In this document: positions 25,685 through 34,280 of the stretch, one piece after another | Numbering within the stretch: the first letter of the stretch is position 1 | How the letters are laid out: every line of letters starts with the position of its first letter | Origin: PWQG01 sp050486205 | Lineage (GTDB): Bacteria > Pseudomonadota > Gammaproteobacteria > Pseudomonadales > Pseudohongiellaceae | DNA length: 64,000 bases | Direction of reading: 5' to 3' | Assembly: GCA_050486205.1 (NCBI GenBank) | Contig: JBJHCW010000005.1 | Coordinates: 62,001-126,000, forward strand | Made by a program: the position numbers and the translations under genes | The notes under the pieces: generated by a model | Seen by the model: only the letters and a program-made list of their open reading frames with translations | Database searches by the model: none | What the model was told of the DNA's origin: nothing

Positions 25685-26254
25685 TCAGGGTGCGGCTGCC
25701 GGGCCAGCCGGGTCCAGCAGGCGGTAGTCGGGCACCATGATATGCCGGGTGTCACGTTGCTCGGCCAGGATCTCCGAGGGTTTCCGGGCTTCAGGGCCGA
25801 AACTGAAATGGAAGCTGCCGTAAAGAATTTCATTGTTCTCATCAATGGCCGCCCACTCCACGGCATAGTACGCCGAGTCTGGCAATTCGGGCAATTCCTG
25901 GATGAATACCCGGTTGGGCACCGGCGTGTAGCGGAACCCGATATTGACCAGCTGGTCATCAGCGCTGCGCACGGCCAGTTTGACCAGGCGCGCGTAGGCG
26001 TTGAATCGCAGCGTGACCACAGCCGGCGCGGTGGCGGCCACCGTGTCATCCGGGGGCAGGGTATCCACTTCCAGATCACCGCTGTAGCGCGGCCCGTGCA
26101 GTGAGTGCTGGGCCTGTGCCGGCCCGGCTGCAACCAAGGTCAGAAGCATTGCGGCCACCAGGGCGAACACGGACCACGTGGCCGATTGCAGGGCAGCGCC
26201 TGATGCTCTGCGGTCTCGCTGTGTCTGTGATGCTGTGATCATGTGCTGCGTCAT
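25685..26254 (-). CDS. CopC-like exported protein
   Basis: Exported beta-sandwich protein of 189 aa. After a signal sequence ending near AQAQHS the mature part reads like the copper-resistance CopC fold: TLPPDDTVAATAPAVVTLRFNA (CopC's characteristic P-x-D and L-F), SADDQLVNIG, and a WAAIDENNEILYGSFHFSFG strand. The N-terminal His and later His/Asp could bind Cu(II), but the canonical site is only partly visible. It diverges from the monooxygenase-like operon, suggesting a copper-related locus. No CopD neighbour is present. Confidence 0.6.
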   Translation of the reverse strand: MTQHMITASQTQRDRRASGAALQSATWSVFALVAAMLLTLVAAGPAQAQHSLHGPRYSGDLEVDTLPPDDTVAATAPAVVTLRFNAYARLVKLAVRSADDQLVNIGFRYTPVPNRVFIQELPELPDSAYYAVEWAAIDENNEILYGSFHFSFGPEARKPSEILAEQRDTRHIMVPDYRLLDPAGPAAAP

Positions 26255-26515
26255 CCGATTGGTGGGATATTGATCCAGTCCGTTTATATCATGCCTGTCC
26301 GGTGCCCTGTAAATAGCCCGCCACGACTATCATTGACGAATTGCGGAATCCCTTGCAATTGTGCAACGTTAGCGGTATTTCATTAACCTGAAAGCATTCA
26401 TTTTTAAAGAATCCGTCAGTATTTGCTTCAGATTCAGGAGGACGCATCGGGCTGCTTGTGTTGCAATCGGTGTGGTAAACAATAAGAAGTATCAATTGAT
26501 CAAAGGAGGTGTCCT

Positions 26516-27994
26516 GTGAGGATGCTGAACGTATTACGCTCCGATGGCTTGCGCGGGGGAATCAGATCACTGGCTTCCGTGGCAATAATCATGCTACTCC
26601 CGGCTGCCGCCCATAGTCAGGCGGCGGACGAGGAAATCACCTTTCACCGGGACATCGAACCCGTCCTGCAACGCGCCTGCCAGTACTGCCACCACACCGG
26701 TGGTGTGGCGCCCATGCCGTTCACGACCTACGAAGAGACAGCCCCCTTTGCCGGCCTGATCGAATACAAGACAGGCCTGGTGGATCGCGCTGGCGCCATG
26801 CCGCCGTGGTATGTGGAGCGCGATATCGGTATCCAGGATTACAAACAGGATCCGTCGCTGAGCCTGGACGAAATTGCCATGATCTCCAGCTGGGCACGTG
26901 CCGGTGCGCCGCGCGGCAACCCGGCTGATGCGCCCGAGCCTCTGGAGTTTGATGACACGTTGCGCTGGACCGCCGGCGAGCCGGATCTGGTGATACGCAC
27001 CGAAGACATTTTCATGCCCGGCGGGGCACCGGACTGGTGGGGTGACATTCCCAGTATCCCGACCGGGCTGACAGAAGATCGTTACGTCAAATCGGTGGAA
27101 ATACTGGAGGTCAACGATCTGGATATGACCCAGGTCACCGGGACAGTGGGTGGGCGTAATATTGTGCACCACATGATCTGGAGCACACAGGTATTTGACG
27201 AAGACGGTCAGATTGATGGCATGCCGGTATCCTGGCCGGTACATGAGATTGCCCGCAACCCGGATATTTTTGATGAAGACGCCGGGCGCCTGCTGCGAGC
27301 CGGGTCCTATCTGGTATCCAATTCCGTGCATCTGCACACCACGGGTGTTGATACCACAGGACACCTGCTGATCGGTTTCCGGTTCCATCCGGAAGATTAC
27401 GAGCCCAGATACCGCCCCGCGATCATTGGCCTGGGCAATGGTGTGGACATCAGCATCACCGGCAACCAGGGCGGGCAGGAACTGCATGCCTACGCGGTGC
27501 TGGATCAGCACACCAAGATAGTGACCTTCGAGCCGCATCTGCACGCCCCCGGCGAGCGCATGTGCCTGGAGGCGATCTGGGGCTATACCATTGAAACACT
27601 GTCCTGTGTGGGATATGACCACAACTGGGTGCGCGGGTATACCTTTGGTGAAGATTCTGCGCCACTGTTGCCCAAGGGCACGGTGCTGCACATCACCGGT
27701 TACATGAACAACTCGGCCAGCAATCCGAATGTACCTGACCCGCGCAACTGGCAGGGTTCGGGCAATCGATCGGTGACCAACATGTTTATCGACCTGGGCA
27801 TGCGTGTGGAGCTGAGTGAGGATGACTTCCTGCAGGAAATGGCCGATCGCCGCCGAAAGCTGGAACTGGGTCCCAACGACCACGTGGTAGGATGTCCGTT
27901 GTGCCTGGTGCCTTATGTTGCACCGGTGGAACTCAGCGATGAGGACCGGGCCGAAATGAGCGAAGCGATGATCAGTTTCTGGGAGATCGATTGA
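26516..27994 (+). CDS. Exported copper-monooxygenase-like protein with c-heme motif
   Basis: Protein of 492 aa combining a c-type heme site CQYCH (residues 55-59, after a signal peptide ending near HSQA) and a C-terminal PHM-like copper region: HH at 218-219, HLH at 272-274 and HLH at 341-343. This matches a widespread bacterial family often annotated as ascorbate-dependent monooxygenase with an N-terminal cytochrome segment. A CPLC pair at 460-463 is extra. GTG 26516 lies six bases behind a perfect GGAGG; ATG 26522 is too far. Its stop overlaps the next ATG. The substrate is unknown; heme could feed electrons to copper. Confidence 0.72.
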   Translation: MRMLNVLRSDGLRGGIRSLASVAIIMLLPAAAHSQAADEEITFHRDIEPVLQRACQYCHHTGGVAPMPFTTYEETAPFAGLIEYKTGLVDRAGAMPPWYVERDIGIQDYKQDPSLSLDEIAMISSWARAGAPRGNPADAPEPLEFDDTLRWTAGEPDLVIRTEDIFMPGGAPDWWGDIPSIPTGLTEDRYVKSVEILEVNDLDMTQVTGTVGGRNIVHHMIWSTQVFDEDGQIDGMPVSWPVHEIARNPDIFDEDAGRLLRAGSYLVSNSVHLHTTGVDTTGHLLIGFRFHPEDYEPRYRPAIIGLGNGVDISITGNQGGQELHAYAVLDQHTKIVTFEPHLHAPGERMCLEAIWGYTIETLSCVGYDHNWVRGYTFGEDSAPLLPKGTVLHITGYMNNSASNPNVPDPRNWQGSGNRSVTNMFIDLGMRVELSEDDFLQEMADRRRKLELGPNDHVVGCPLCLVPYVAPVELSDEDRAEMSEAMISFWEID

Positions 27995-28968
27995 TGTTGA
28001 AGTTGATGACAAGAAAAAGTGTCGCCCTGGCTGCTGCTCTGTGCCTTTTGATGGCAGGCAGCCTGGCGCAGGCGCAGCAGACCTACCGTTGGGGACAGCA
28101 CATTGAACCGGCCTATGAGGGCTGGCGACAGCTGGAAGACGGCAGTTACGACCTGTACTTCGGGTACCACAACGAGAACTGGGAAGAGCATCTGGATATT
28201 CCGGTGGGAGAAAACAACAATTTCTATCCCGGCGAAGCAGATCGTGGACAACCCACACACTTCCAGCCGCGTCGCAACCGCTTCACCTTTACCGTGAACG
28301 TGCCGGCGGACTGGGGCGAGCGTGATGAACTGGTCTGGACCATTGTCGCCAACGGTGTCGAGCGCAAGGCTTACGGTACGCTGGCACCGGACTACGTGAT
28401 CGACAACGTGGTGATTGCCTCGGAAACCGGTTCCCTGGGCGCTGGTACCAGTACACCGGAGTCGAGGGCCAACACGCCGCCGGTGGTGACAGTGCTGGGA
28501 GATCATGCGCCCGGTGAGGAGATTGTGCGCTTTGCCGTGGTTGGAGAACCACTGGTGCTGGAAGCTCACGTGGAGGACGACGGTCTGCCAATGCCGGGTC
28601 GTGTGGGTGGTTCAGGTTCCGCTGGTGCCGGTAGCAATCGAAGTGCTGCCACCGAGACCATGCGCATGATGCGTGCGCCGTCACGCATTACTGTTGGCAA
28701 GGTTAATGGCTTGTACCTGTCCTGGAACGTCTACCGTGGTGACGGCAAGGTCCAGTTCCATCCCGCACAGGTGAAGACCTGGGAAGACACTCGCGCCGGT
28801 GCCAACTCGCCCTGGGGCGCCATGTGGACACCACCCCCGATTCCCGAGGACGGCATCTACACCACAGAAGTCACTTTCCATCATCCGGGTACCTATGTGT
28901 TATGGGCCCGGGCGGATGACGGCGGCCTGTTCCATGACCAGTACGTGACTGTTCATGTAAGCGAGTGA
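27994..28968 (+). CDS. Exported companion protein of the copper-monooxygenase-like gene
   Basis: About 324 aa with signal peptide ending near LAQAQ. The mature part begins WGQHIEPAYEGWR and FGYHNENW, has a beta-rich body (FTFTVNVPADWG), a Gly/Ser linker near 205-225, and ends in an Ig-like or Reelin-like strand pattern (GTYVLWARADDGG). No catalytic motif is evident. The stop of the preceding gene overlaps its ATG (TGATG), so both are made together and probably form one complex or pathway in the periplasm. I recognise no named family. Confidence 0.65.
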   Translation: MLKLMTRKSVALAAALCLLMAGSLAQAQQTYRWGQHIEPAYEGWRQLEDGSYDLYFGYHNENWEEHLDIPVGENNNFYPGEADRGQPTHFQPRRNRFTFTVNVPADWGERDELVWTIVANGVERKAYGTLAPDYVIDNVVIASETGSLGAGTSTPESRANTPPVVTVLGDHAPGEEIVRFAVVGEPLVLEAHVEDDGLPMPGRVGGSGSAGAGSNRSAATETMRMMRAPSRITVGKVNGLYLSWNVYRGDGKVQFHPAQVKTWEDTRAGANSPWGAMWTPPPIPEDGIYTTEVTFHHPGTYVLWARADDGGLFHDQYVTVHVSE

Positions 28969-28989
28969 CTTTTCCGGGGAAGCTCTGAC

Positions 28990-29024
28990 TGCCGGTCATG
29001 TCGCTGCGAGTGGCATGGCCGGCA
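28990..29024 (+). repeat. Hairpin between the companion gene and the AraC regulator
   Basis: TGCCGGTCATG (28990-29000) pairs with CATGGCCGGCA (29014-29024) with one T-G pair, leaving a 13-base loop. No T run follows, so it is not a normal terminator; it may stabilise the upstream mRNA or attenuate read-through. It covers a possible upstream ATG of the next gene and supports starting that gene at 29040. Confidence 0.6.
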
Positions 29025-29039
29025 ACACCATTGGCGACG

Positions 29040-30158
29040 ATGAACACAGCCCTGATATTCCACGCAAGCAGTTTTCTGGCAATGTCGCAGTTGCTGTTCA
29101 TGGTGCTGTTTCATCTGTTGTATTTCCGGCGCCATCGTCTGGGCTGGCTCATCGCATTGCTGGGCCTGAGTTTTATAGCCTACATGATCCTGCGCCTTAC
29201 CGGCCCCTTGCCAGTTCTGCTCGGTTTTCCGCTCAATCTTGCTGCCATTGCCGTTCCAGCCTTGCTCTGGCTTATTGCCCGTTATCTGTTTGTGGACAGC
29301 CGGCACATTCATCCCGGGTTCTGGGTGCTTATTGCGCTGTATATCGGGCTTCGTGCTGTCGGACTGGTGCTCTATGACGGGTCGGGTATCACACTCACGC
29401 CGTTCTTTGTTGTTTTTTTCTATATGCCTCAGGTGATCATGCTGTTGTTGGTGCTGCATGTCATCTACATGGCCTGCAAGGGTCTGAAAGAAGACCTGGT
29501 TGAACCGCGGCGGCGCCTCAGAGTGCCCTTTGCCGTTGGTATGGCAACGGTGACAGGTGCCATTCTTGCTTCAGGGTTTCTGGGTATCAATCACGAGCTG
29601 CTGGACAGTGTGTATTTCATGCTGGTTTTTGTACTGCTGCTGTTTCTCAATCTAGCCAATGTGCGTATGCAGAACACCCCCCGCCTGATCACGCTGGCCA
29701 GTGAACAGTATCACGGATCGCTACAGAAACGTGAGGTGCAGGCTGCCGGGGTTGAAATGGAAGCCGGGGTGGAAACCGAGGCTGACCGGCAATTGATCGA
29801 AGTGATCAGAAAAGCCATGGAAGAGGACAAGCTGTATACCGAAACCGGATTGACCATTGGAGGTATGGCCGATCGCTTGTCCACTCAGGAGTACCGGCTG
29901 CGGCGGGTGATCAATCAGACCTTGCACTACCGCAATTTCAGTCAGTATCTGAACAGTTACCGCACGGCCGAAGCGGCCCGCTTGTTGCGTGATCCGGACA
30001 GCAGTCAATTGTCCATTTATGCCATCGCGCTGGAGGTGGGGTATGCCTCGCTGTCGTCTTTCAACAAGGCCTTCAAGGAAACCTACGGCGCTACCCCGTC
30101 CGCCTGGCGTGGCAGGAAGGGGCAGGCCGGAGACGGCCAGCAGGCAGCGATGGAGTGA
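29040..30158 (+). CDS. Membrane-anchored AraC-family regulator
   Basis: About 372 aa. The first 215 residues form a run of roughly seven membrane helices, a layout seen in a known group of AraC-type regulators with integral-membrane sensing domains. The C-terminal AraC domain (about 270-355) has two helix-turn-helices, the second in IYAIALEVGYASLSSFNKAFKETYGATPSAWR. ATG 29040 opens on the first helix; an upstream ATG at 28998 lies in a hairpin and adds non-hydrophobic residues. It is 71 bases downstream of the copper gene pair and probably regulates that locus (inference). Confidence 0.78.
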   Translation: MNTALIFHASSFLAMSQLLFMVLFHLLYFRRHRLGWLIALLGLSFIAYMILRLTGPLPVLLGFPLNLAAIAVPALLWLIARYLFVDSRHIHPGFWVLIALYIGLRAVGLVLYDGSGITLTPFFVVFFYMPQVIMLLLVLHVIYMACKGLKEDLVEPRRRLRVPFAVGMATVTGAILASGFLGINHELLDSVYFMLVFVLLLFLNLANVRMQNTPRLITLASEQYHGSLQKREVQAAGVEMEAGVETEADRQLIEVIRKAMEEDKLYTETGLTIGGMADRLSTQEYRLRRVINQTLHYRNFSQYLNSYRTAEAARLLRDPDSSQLSIYAIALEVGYASLSSFNKAFKETYGATPSAWRGRKGQAGDGQQAAME

Positions 30159-30182
30159 AAACCGGATTTGTGAGAGCCGGCT

Positions 30183-31208
30183 TCACTGCTGCTGTTCAGC
30201 CTCGTGTTCGGCCATGCGCGCACCGGCCAGAATTCCGGGCAGGGCATAGTTGCCCTCATGGCAGGCGTACTCGTGGATGGGGCCCGGCGTTGCCCGCATG
30301 GGAAGCTCACCTTTCCACACCTGCGTGTACATGGCCGGGTCATCGACCTCGAACTGGTACAGAATGGTGTCGTCGTCCACTCGTGTGAAGCGTTCAGTCA
30401 CCATGGCATCTGGTGAAATGTAGAGGAAATGTCGCAGTGAACCACGCGGTGCTTCCAGCGGGTTCATATTGGTGGTGCGCACCACCAGGGTGTCACCGTC
30501 ATAGTGACCCACCGAGTCACCCAGCCACTTGCCGTAATTGAATTCCAGGTGTTCGCTGTTCAGGCGGATGATACGTGCGTCATGATTCATCTCGGCGAGA
30601 ATCATCACGTAGTCCTCGGTCTGCACTATCTGGCTGTGATTGTTGTACAGCACCGGCAACATCGGTGGACCACCCGAAGAACCGAACCCAACCAGGCAGC
30701 GCTCTCCCACGCCGCGGGTTTCCGGGCCGTCGTAGGGGCCAGCACCAGCGGGTCGCACGCTGGTGTTGCGGCGGGCGCCTTCGCGCCATGGCAATCGGCC
30801 GTCTGCCGGATCAACAATGATGGAAGTGCGATACATGCCGTCTATCATGGCCATGGACTCACCCGGATCCATCCAGAATGTATCGTATCCGCCCACGTCA
30901 TTGTCGCCCCGACCATCGCGGTTATAGCGCAGGTCGTGCAGGTAGCGGTCGCCATCAGTGCCAATGGCTATCATCTCTTCATGCGTCAGGCTCAGTCGCC
31001 CTTCGAAGTGCGCCGGGCGCTCAAGATTGGTGACAGTTGCAATATTCCATACGCCCTGCAGGTCGGGATAGCCGTGTTCTGTTCTGGGCGGTGTCCATTC
31101 CTGGGCGTCTGAAACCATGCTGCCGATCAGACTGGTTGCAAAGATTGCGCCGTACAAGCTGGCGGCGCCGATGGCACGATGGATGGTGTGAGTGAAACGA
31201 ACGCTCAT
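30183..31208 (-). CDS. Exported conserved protein of unknown function
   Basis: Protein of 341 aa with signal peptide ending near SDAQ. It belongs to a recurrent secreted family in proteobacteria with the pattern GYPDLQGVWN, a middle SQIVQTEDYVMILAEMNHDARI segment, and SVGHYDGDTLVVRTTN. No biochemical function is known. A strong GGGAGG lies before ATG 31208; longer readings are not supported. It is convergent with the AraC gene (24 bases apart) and divergent from heme A synthase. Confidence 0.75.
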   Translation of the reverse strand: MSVRFTHTIHRAIGAASLYGAIFATSLIGSMVSDAQEWTPPRTEHGYPDLQGVWNIATVTNLERPAHFEGRLSLTHEEMIAIGTDGDRYLHDLRYNRDGRGDNDVGGYDTFWMDPGESMAMIDGMYRTSIIVDPADGRLPWREGARRNTSVRPAGAGPYDGPETRGVGERCLVGFGSSGGPPMLPVLYNNHSQIVQTEDYVMILAEMNHDARIIRLNSEHLEFNYGKWLGDSVGHYDGDTLVVRTTNMNPLEAPRGSLRHFLYISPDAMVTERFTRVDDDTILYQFEVDDPAMYTQVWKGELPMRATPGPIHEYACHEGNYALPGILAGARMAEHEAEQQQ

Positions 31209-31277
31209 TGCCTGTGTCCTCCCGACTGAATGTTTTGCTGATTGTTGCTGCCGGTAGTAAACTTTGTGCCCGCAGTT

Positions 31278-31298
31278 GCCATCGTGCTTTACGATGGC
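31278..31298. repeat. Perfect 8-base dyad upstream of heme A synthase
   Basis: GCCATCGT and ACGATGGC flank a five-base centre in the 186-base divergent region between the secreted protein and ctaA. No T run follows, so an operator for one or both genes is more likely than a terminator. The binding protein is unknown. Confidence 0.5.
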
Positions 31299-31394
31299 GC
31301 CCGGTGCGGAGTGGGGTACCCAAGTATAGGCACGGTGCCCGCTGGCTGCAAACCACCACCGGTTTTCCCCTACGATGACTGAACAGACCAGCTG

Positions 31395-32381
31395 ATGAAT
31401 GCACATACTGAGAGCAAAGCCCTGATTTCCTATCGCCGGTTCGCGTGGATCACTATCACTGCCGTGTATTTCCTGATCCTGGTGGGTGCCAGTGTGCGCG
31501 CCTCGGGCGCTGGTATGGGTTGCCCGGACTGGCCAACCTGTTTCGGTCGCTGGATTCCTCCGGTAAGTGAATCCCAGTTACCGGCCAACTATCAGGAAAT
31601 TTACGCCGATCGCGGCTATGCCGACATGCGTTTCAACCCGGTCGCCACCTGGACCGAGTACTTCAATCGTCTGGTGGGCGTGCTGATTGGCATTCTGATC
31701 ATGATCACCGCCTGGAAGTCATGGTTCTGCCGTCATCACGACCGGTGGATTTTCCGCGCCTCGGTGGCGGCGTTTTTCATGGTGGCCTGGCAGGGGTGGC
31801 TGGGCTCGCGTGTGGTGGCGTCCAATCTGCAGCCGGGCATGATTACCCTGCACATGCTGATGGCGCTGGCCATAGTGGGTGTACTGCTGTTTGCCCTGGC
31901 GCGGTCCCGGCGTGAAGTGGCGGTAGCCAATTCGGTAGCCGGCATTGACTCGCGTTTTGCCATCTGGCTGTATGTGCTGCTGGGACTGACCATCCTGCAG
32001 GTGGCGCTGGGCACACAGGTGCGTGAGATGGTGGACTTTCTCAAGAACATAGAAGGCGCCGAGCGTTCGACATGGGTTTCCGCACTGCCGTGGTTTTTTT
32101 ATGTGCACCGCTCACTGTCGGCGCTGGTACTGGGCGCGGGGCTTTGGGTAATGTGGCTGCTGGTGCGCTCCCTGGGCTGGCACCATACACTGACGCGTTT
32201 TGCCGTGGCCATGGTCGCTGTGCTGGTCCTGGCTGTGTCATCCGGGGCTGCACTCGGTCATCTGGGCATGCCCATGCTGGTGCAGCCCACACACCTGCTC
32301 ACCGCAGCCTTGTTGTTCGGTTTCCAGTTCCTGATGTGGATGGATTATCGCCACGCGCGTGCCGCCACATTACCGGGTTGA
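31395..32381 (+). CDS. ctaA: Heme A synthase, COX15/CtaA
   Basis: Membrane monooxygenase that converts heme O to heme A for aa3 oxidases (328 aa, eight helices). The paired cysteines GCPDWPTCFG (43, 49) are present, and His153, His238 (VHRSL) and His300 (QPTHLLTAALL) match conserved heme ligands. The first ligand position reads EYFNR with Asn91 instead of the usual His; I recall similar EY-NR forms in some other CtaA lineages. No ctaB, surf1 or oxidase genes are nearby. ATG 31395 starts just before the first helix. Confidence 0.88.
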   Translation: MNAHTESKALISYRRFAWITITAVYFLILVGASVRASGAGMGCPDWPTCFGRWIPPVSESQLPANYQEIYADRGYADMRFNPVATWTEYFNRLVGVLIGILIMITAWKSWFCRHHDRWIFRASVAAFFMVAWQGWLGSRVVASNLQPGMITLHMLMALAIVGVLLFALARSRREVAVANSVAGIDSRFAIWLYVLLGLTILQVALGTQVREMVDFLKNIEGAERSTWVSALPWFFYVHRSLSALVLGAGLWVMWLLVRSLGWHHTLTRFAVAMVAVLVLAVSSGAALGHLGMPMLVQPTHLLTAALLFGFQFLMWMDYRHARAATLPG

Positions 32382-32466
32382 TCCGACTGTCTGACATGTT
32401 CTCGTGACAGTGTATGCGGCCAGCCATCAATAACAATAAAGTGGCCGATAGCCACGGGAGAGATGC

Positions 32467-33825
32467 ATGCAACTGAAACACCGCCGTGATGGCGAAGAGC
32501 AACCCTTCTGGCCCGCCGGGCCGTTCAAGATTCGCCTGCCCTTTGTTCACTATCGCTGGGAAACGGCCGAGATGATCCAGGCGCTGATCATGTTTGTGGT
32601 CAGCCTTTCCATGATTCCCCTGATGCAGCAGTATCTGGGCGTGCCATACGATGTGGCGCTGGCCTTTGTGGTGATTTGTGGCATCGGTTTTCTGCTGCCA
32701 GCGCTGCTGGGTGTGCCCCTGGTGCCAGGCTGGATCACGCCGGCGGTGCCGTTGGTGCTGGTGTTCCTGGGCAATTACGAACCGGGCCCGGAAGCCATCC
32801 AGGCATTGTTTGCGCTGCAGTTTCTGGTGTTTCTGATCTTTTTTCTGCTTGGCATCACAGGTATCGGCGCGCAGCTCATGCGCCTGATTCCCAATTCCAT
32901 TCAGGCGGGCATCATTGTCGGCGCCGGTATAGCCGCCATCATCGGGGAAATCCAACCCGGTGGTCGATTGGCAGAGACACCCATTTCGCTGAGCGTGGGT
33001 GCGGTAGTGGCCATTTTTCTGCTGTTTTCCGTGGCCTTTCGCGGCTGGGTGGAGCGGCACACACTGGCCCGCCGTGTGGCCAACTACGGTATTGTCCCGG
33101 GCATGATCATTGCCATTATCGTGGCCTGGGCGATTGGTGAGTATCCACTGCCGGATATCCAGTGGGGTATCACGCAGCCAAATTTTGCCGGTCTGTGGCA
33201 ACACCTGCCCTTTGTGGTCGGCTTTCCGGGTCTGGATGTTTTCATGATTGCTGTCCCCACGGCTGTCATCTGCTACATCATTGCTTTTGGCGATATTGTG
33301 GTGGGTCGCACGCTGATCAAACGCGTGGACCACCTGCGCACGGACGAAAAAATAGATATTGATATCAACCGTGTGCATCATGTGACTGCCATCCGCAATC
33401 TGATGCACGCCTTTTTTGCACCCTATCCGGGGCTCTCCGGTCCCATATGGACTGCGGTCACTGCCACACTTGCCGAGCGCTACAAGTACGGGCGCCGGGC
33501 CATGGAGTCGATTTACAGTGGCAGTGGCACGTTCTGGATAACAGGCTTCCTGGCGCTGTTCATGTTGCCGCTGGTGAGTCTGTTTGAACCGGTACTGCCC
33601 ATCGCTCTGTCGTTGACTCTGCTGCTGACAGGCTATATCTGCATAGCGGTGGGCATGGAGCAGACGCGTAACAATGCCGAGCGCGGTGTGGTTGGCAGCA
33701 TGGCCGTGGTGCTGGCGGTGTATGGCGCGGGCTGGGGCCTGGCCACTGGCCTGTTATTGTATTTTGTGGTGGAAAAACAGAACCTGTTTGGGCGGGAGCC
33801 CCGTCAAGAGGAGGATCAAGGGTAG
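32467..33825 (+). CDS. Xanthine/uracil-type permease, polytopic transporter
   Basis: Inner-membrane transporter of 452 aa with about 12-14 helices. The helix pattern with GVPLVPGWITPAVPLV, IPNSIQAGIIVGAGIAAIIGEI, VPTAVICYIIAFGDIVVG and the SGPIWTAVTATLAERYKYG segment fits the nucleobase-ascorbate (UraA/xanthine) or SulP-like fold. Substrate unknown. GGGAGA precedes the ATG. A decayed 78-base copy of part of this gene lies at 35677-35763, showing a second copy once existed nearby. It may be cotranscribed with ctaA, whose stop lies 85 bases upstream, but no functional link is evident. Confidence 0.72.
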   Translation: MQLKHRRDGEEQPFWPAGPFKIRLPFVHYRWETAEMIQALIMFVVSLSMIPLMQQYLGVPYDVALAFVVICGIGFLLPALLGVPLVPGWITPAVPLVLVFLGNYEPGPEAIQALFALQFLVFLIFFLLGITGIGAQLMRLIPNSIQAGIIVGAGIAAIIGEIQPGGRLAETPISLSVGAVVAIFLLFSVAFRGWVERHTLARRVANYGIVPGMIIAIIVAWAIGEYPLPDIQWGITQPNFAGLWQHLPFVVGFPGLDVFMIAVPTAVICYIIAFGDIVVGRTLIKRVDHLRTDEKIDIDINRVHHVTAIRNLMHAFFAPYPGLSGPIWTAVTATLAERYKYGRRAMESIYSGSGTFWITGFLALFMLPLVSLFEPVLPIALSLTLLLTGYICIAVGMEQTRNNAERGVVGSMAVVLAVYGAGWGLATGLLLYFVVEKQNLFGREPRQEEDQG

Positions 33826-33838
33826 TCGGCTCGTCCGC

Positions 33839-34162
33839 TCAACTCGCGTAATGCACCGCCAGCCACAGTGTTGGCTCTTCCGGCGTGGTCCAGGCGACCC
33901 GATGGCGGCGGTGAGCAGGGATGAGGAGCTGATCGCCGGGCCTGAGTCTGATGGTTTCACCATCTTCGAACAGCAGCTCGGCGGCACCCTTCAGCAGCAG
34001 AACCCACTCCGCCCAGGCCTGGTCGTACCAGCCGGATGCGGGGGAGCTGTGGCCCAGGGAGACAATTCGCTCGATGCGCAGGGAGTCAGCGCTCAGGAGG
34101 GTCTCGAAAGTTTCACCAGCCAGGTTGGCCGGGAGATTGTTGAACAGGTTGACGATGTGCAC
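33839..34162 (-). CDS. Small cupin-domain protein
   Basis: Single-domain cupin of 107 aa. Motif-like segments WAEWVLLLKGAAELLFEDGE and LRPGDQLLIPAHRRHRV contain the G-D-P-H pattern of the second cupin motif, with His residues that could bind a metal. AAGGAG lies nine bases before the GTG at 34162. Substrate unknown. It is convergent with the permease (13-base gap) and diverges from the membrane gene at 34281. Confidence 0.78.
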   Translation of the reverse strand: MHIVNLFNNLPANLAGETFETLLSADSLRIERIVSLGHSSPASGWYDQAWAEWVLLLKGAAELLFEDGETIRLRPGDQLLIPAHRRHRVAWTTPEEPTLWLAVHYAS

Positions 34163-34280
34163 GGTGCAATACTCCTTGAAATGATCTCAGTTCCTCACTA
34201 TAGCGCCGGTACCCGCGCTGGACAGCACCCTGTCCCTTGTTTATTCTGCCAGACGCCCACCTTTTTTCGTGAAACCCGCC

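Noticed and set aside
26594..28258. A 554-residue open frame antisense to the copper-monooxygenase-like gene
   Set aside because: It mirrors the sense gene, has no ribosome site or family features, and the sense strand carries heme and copper motifs.
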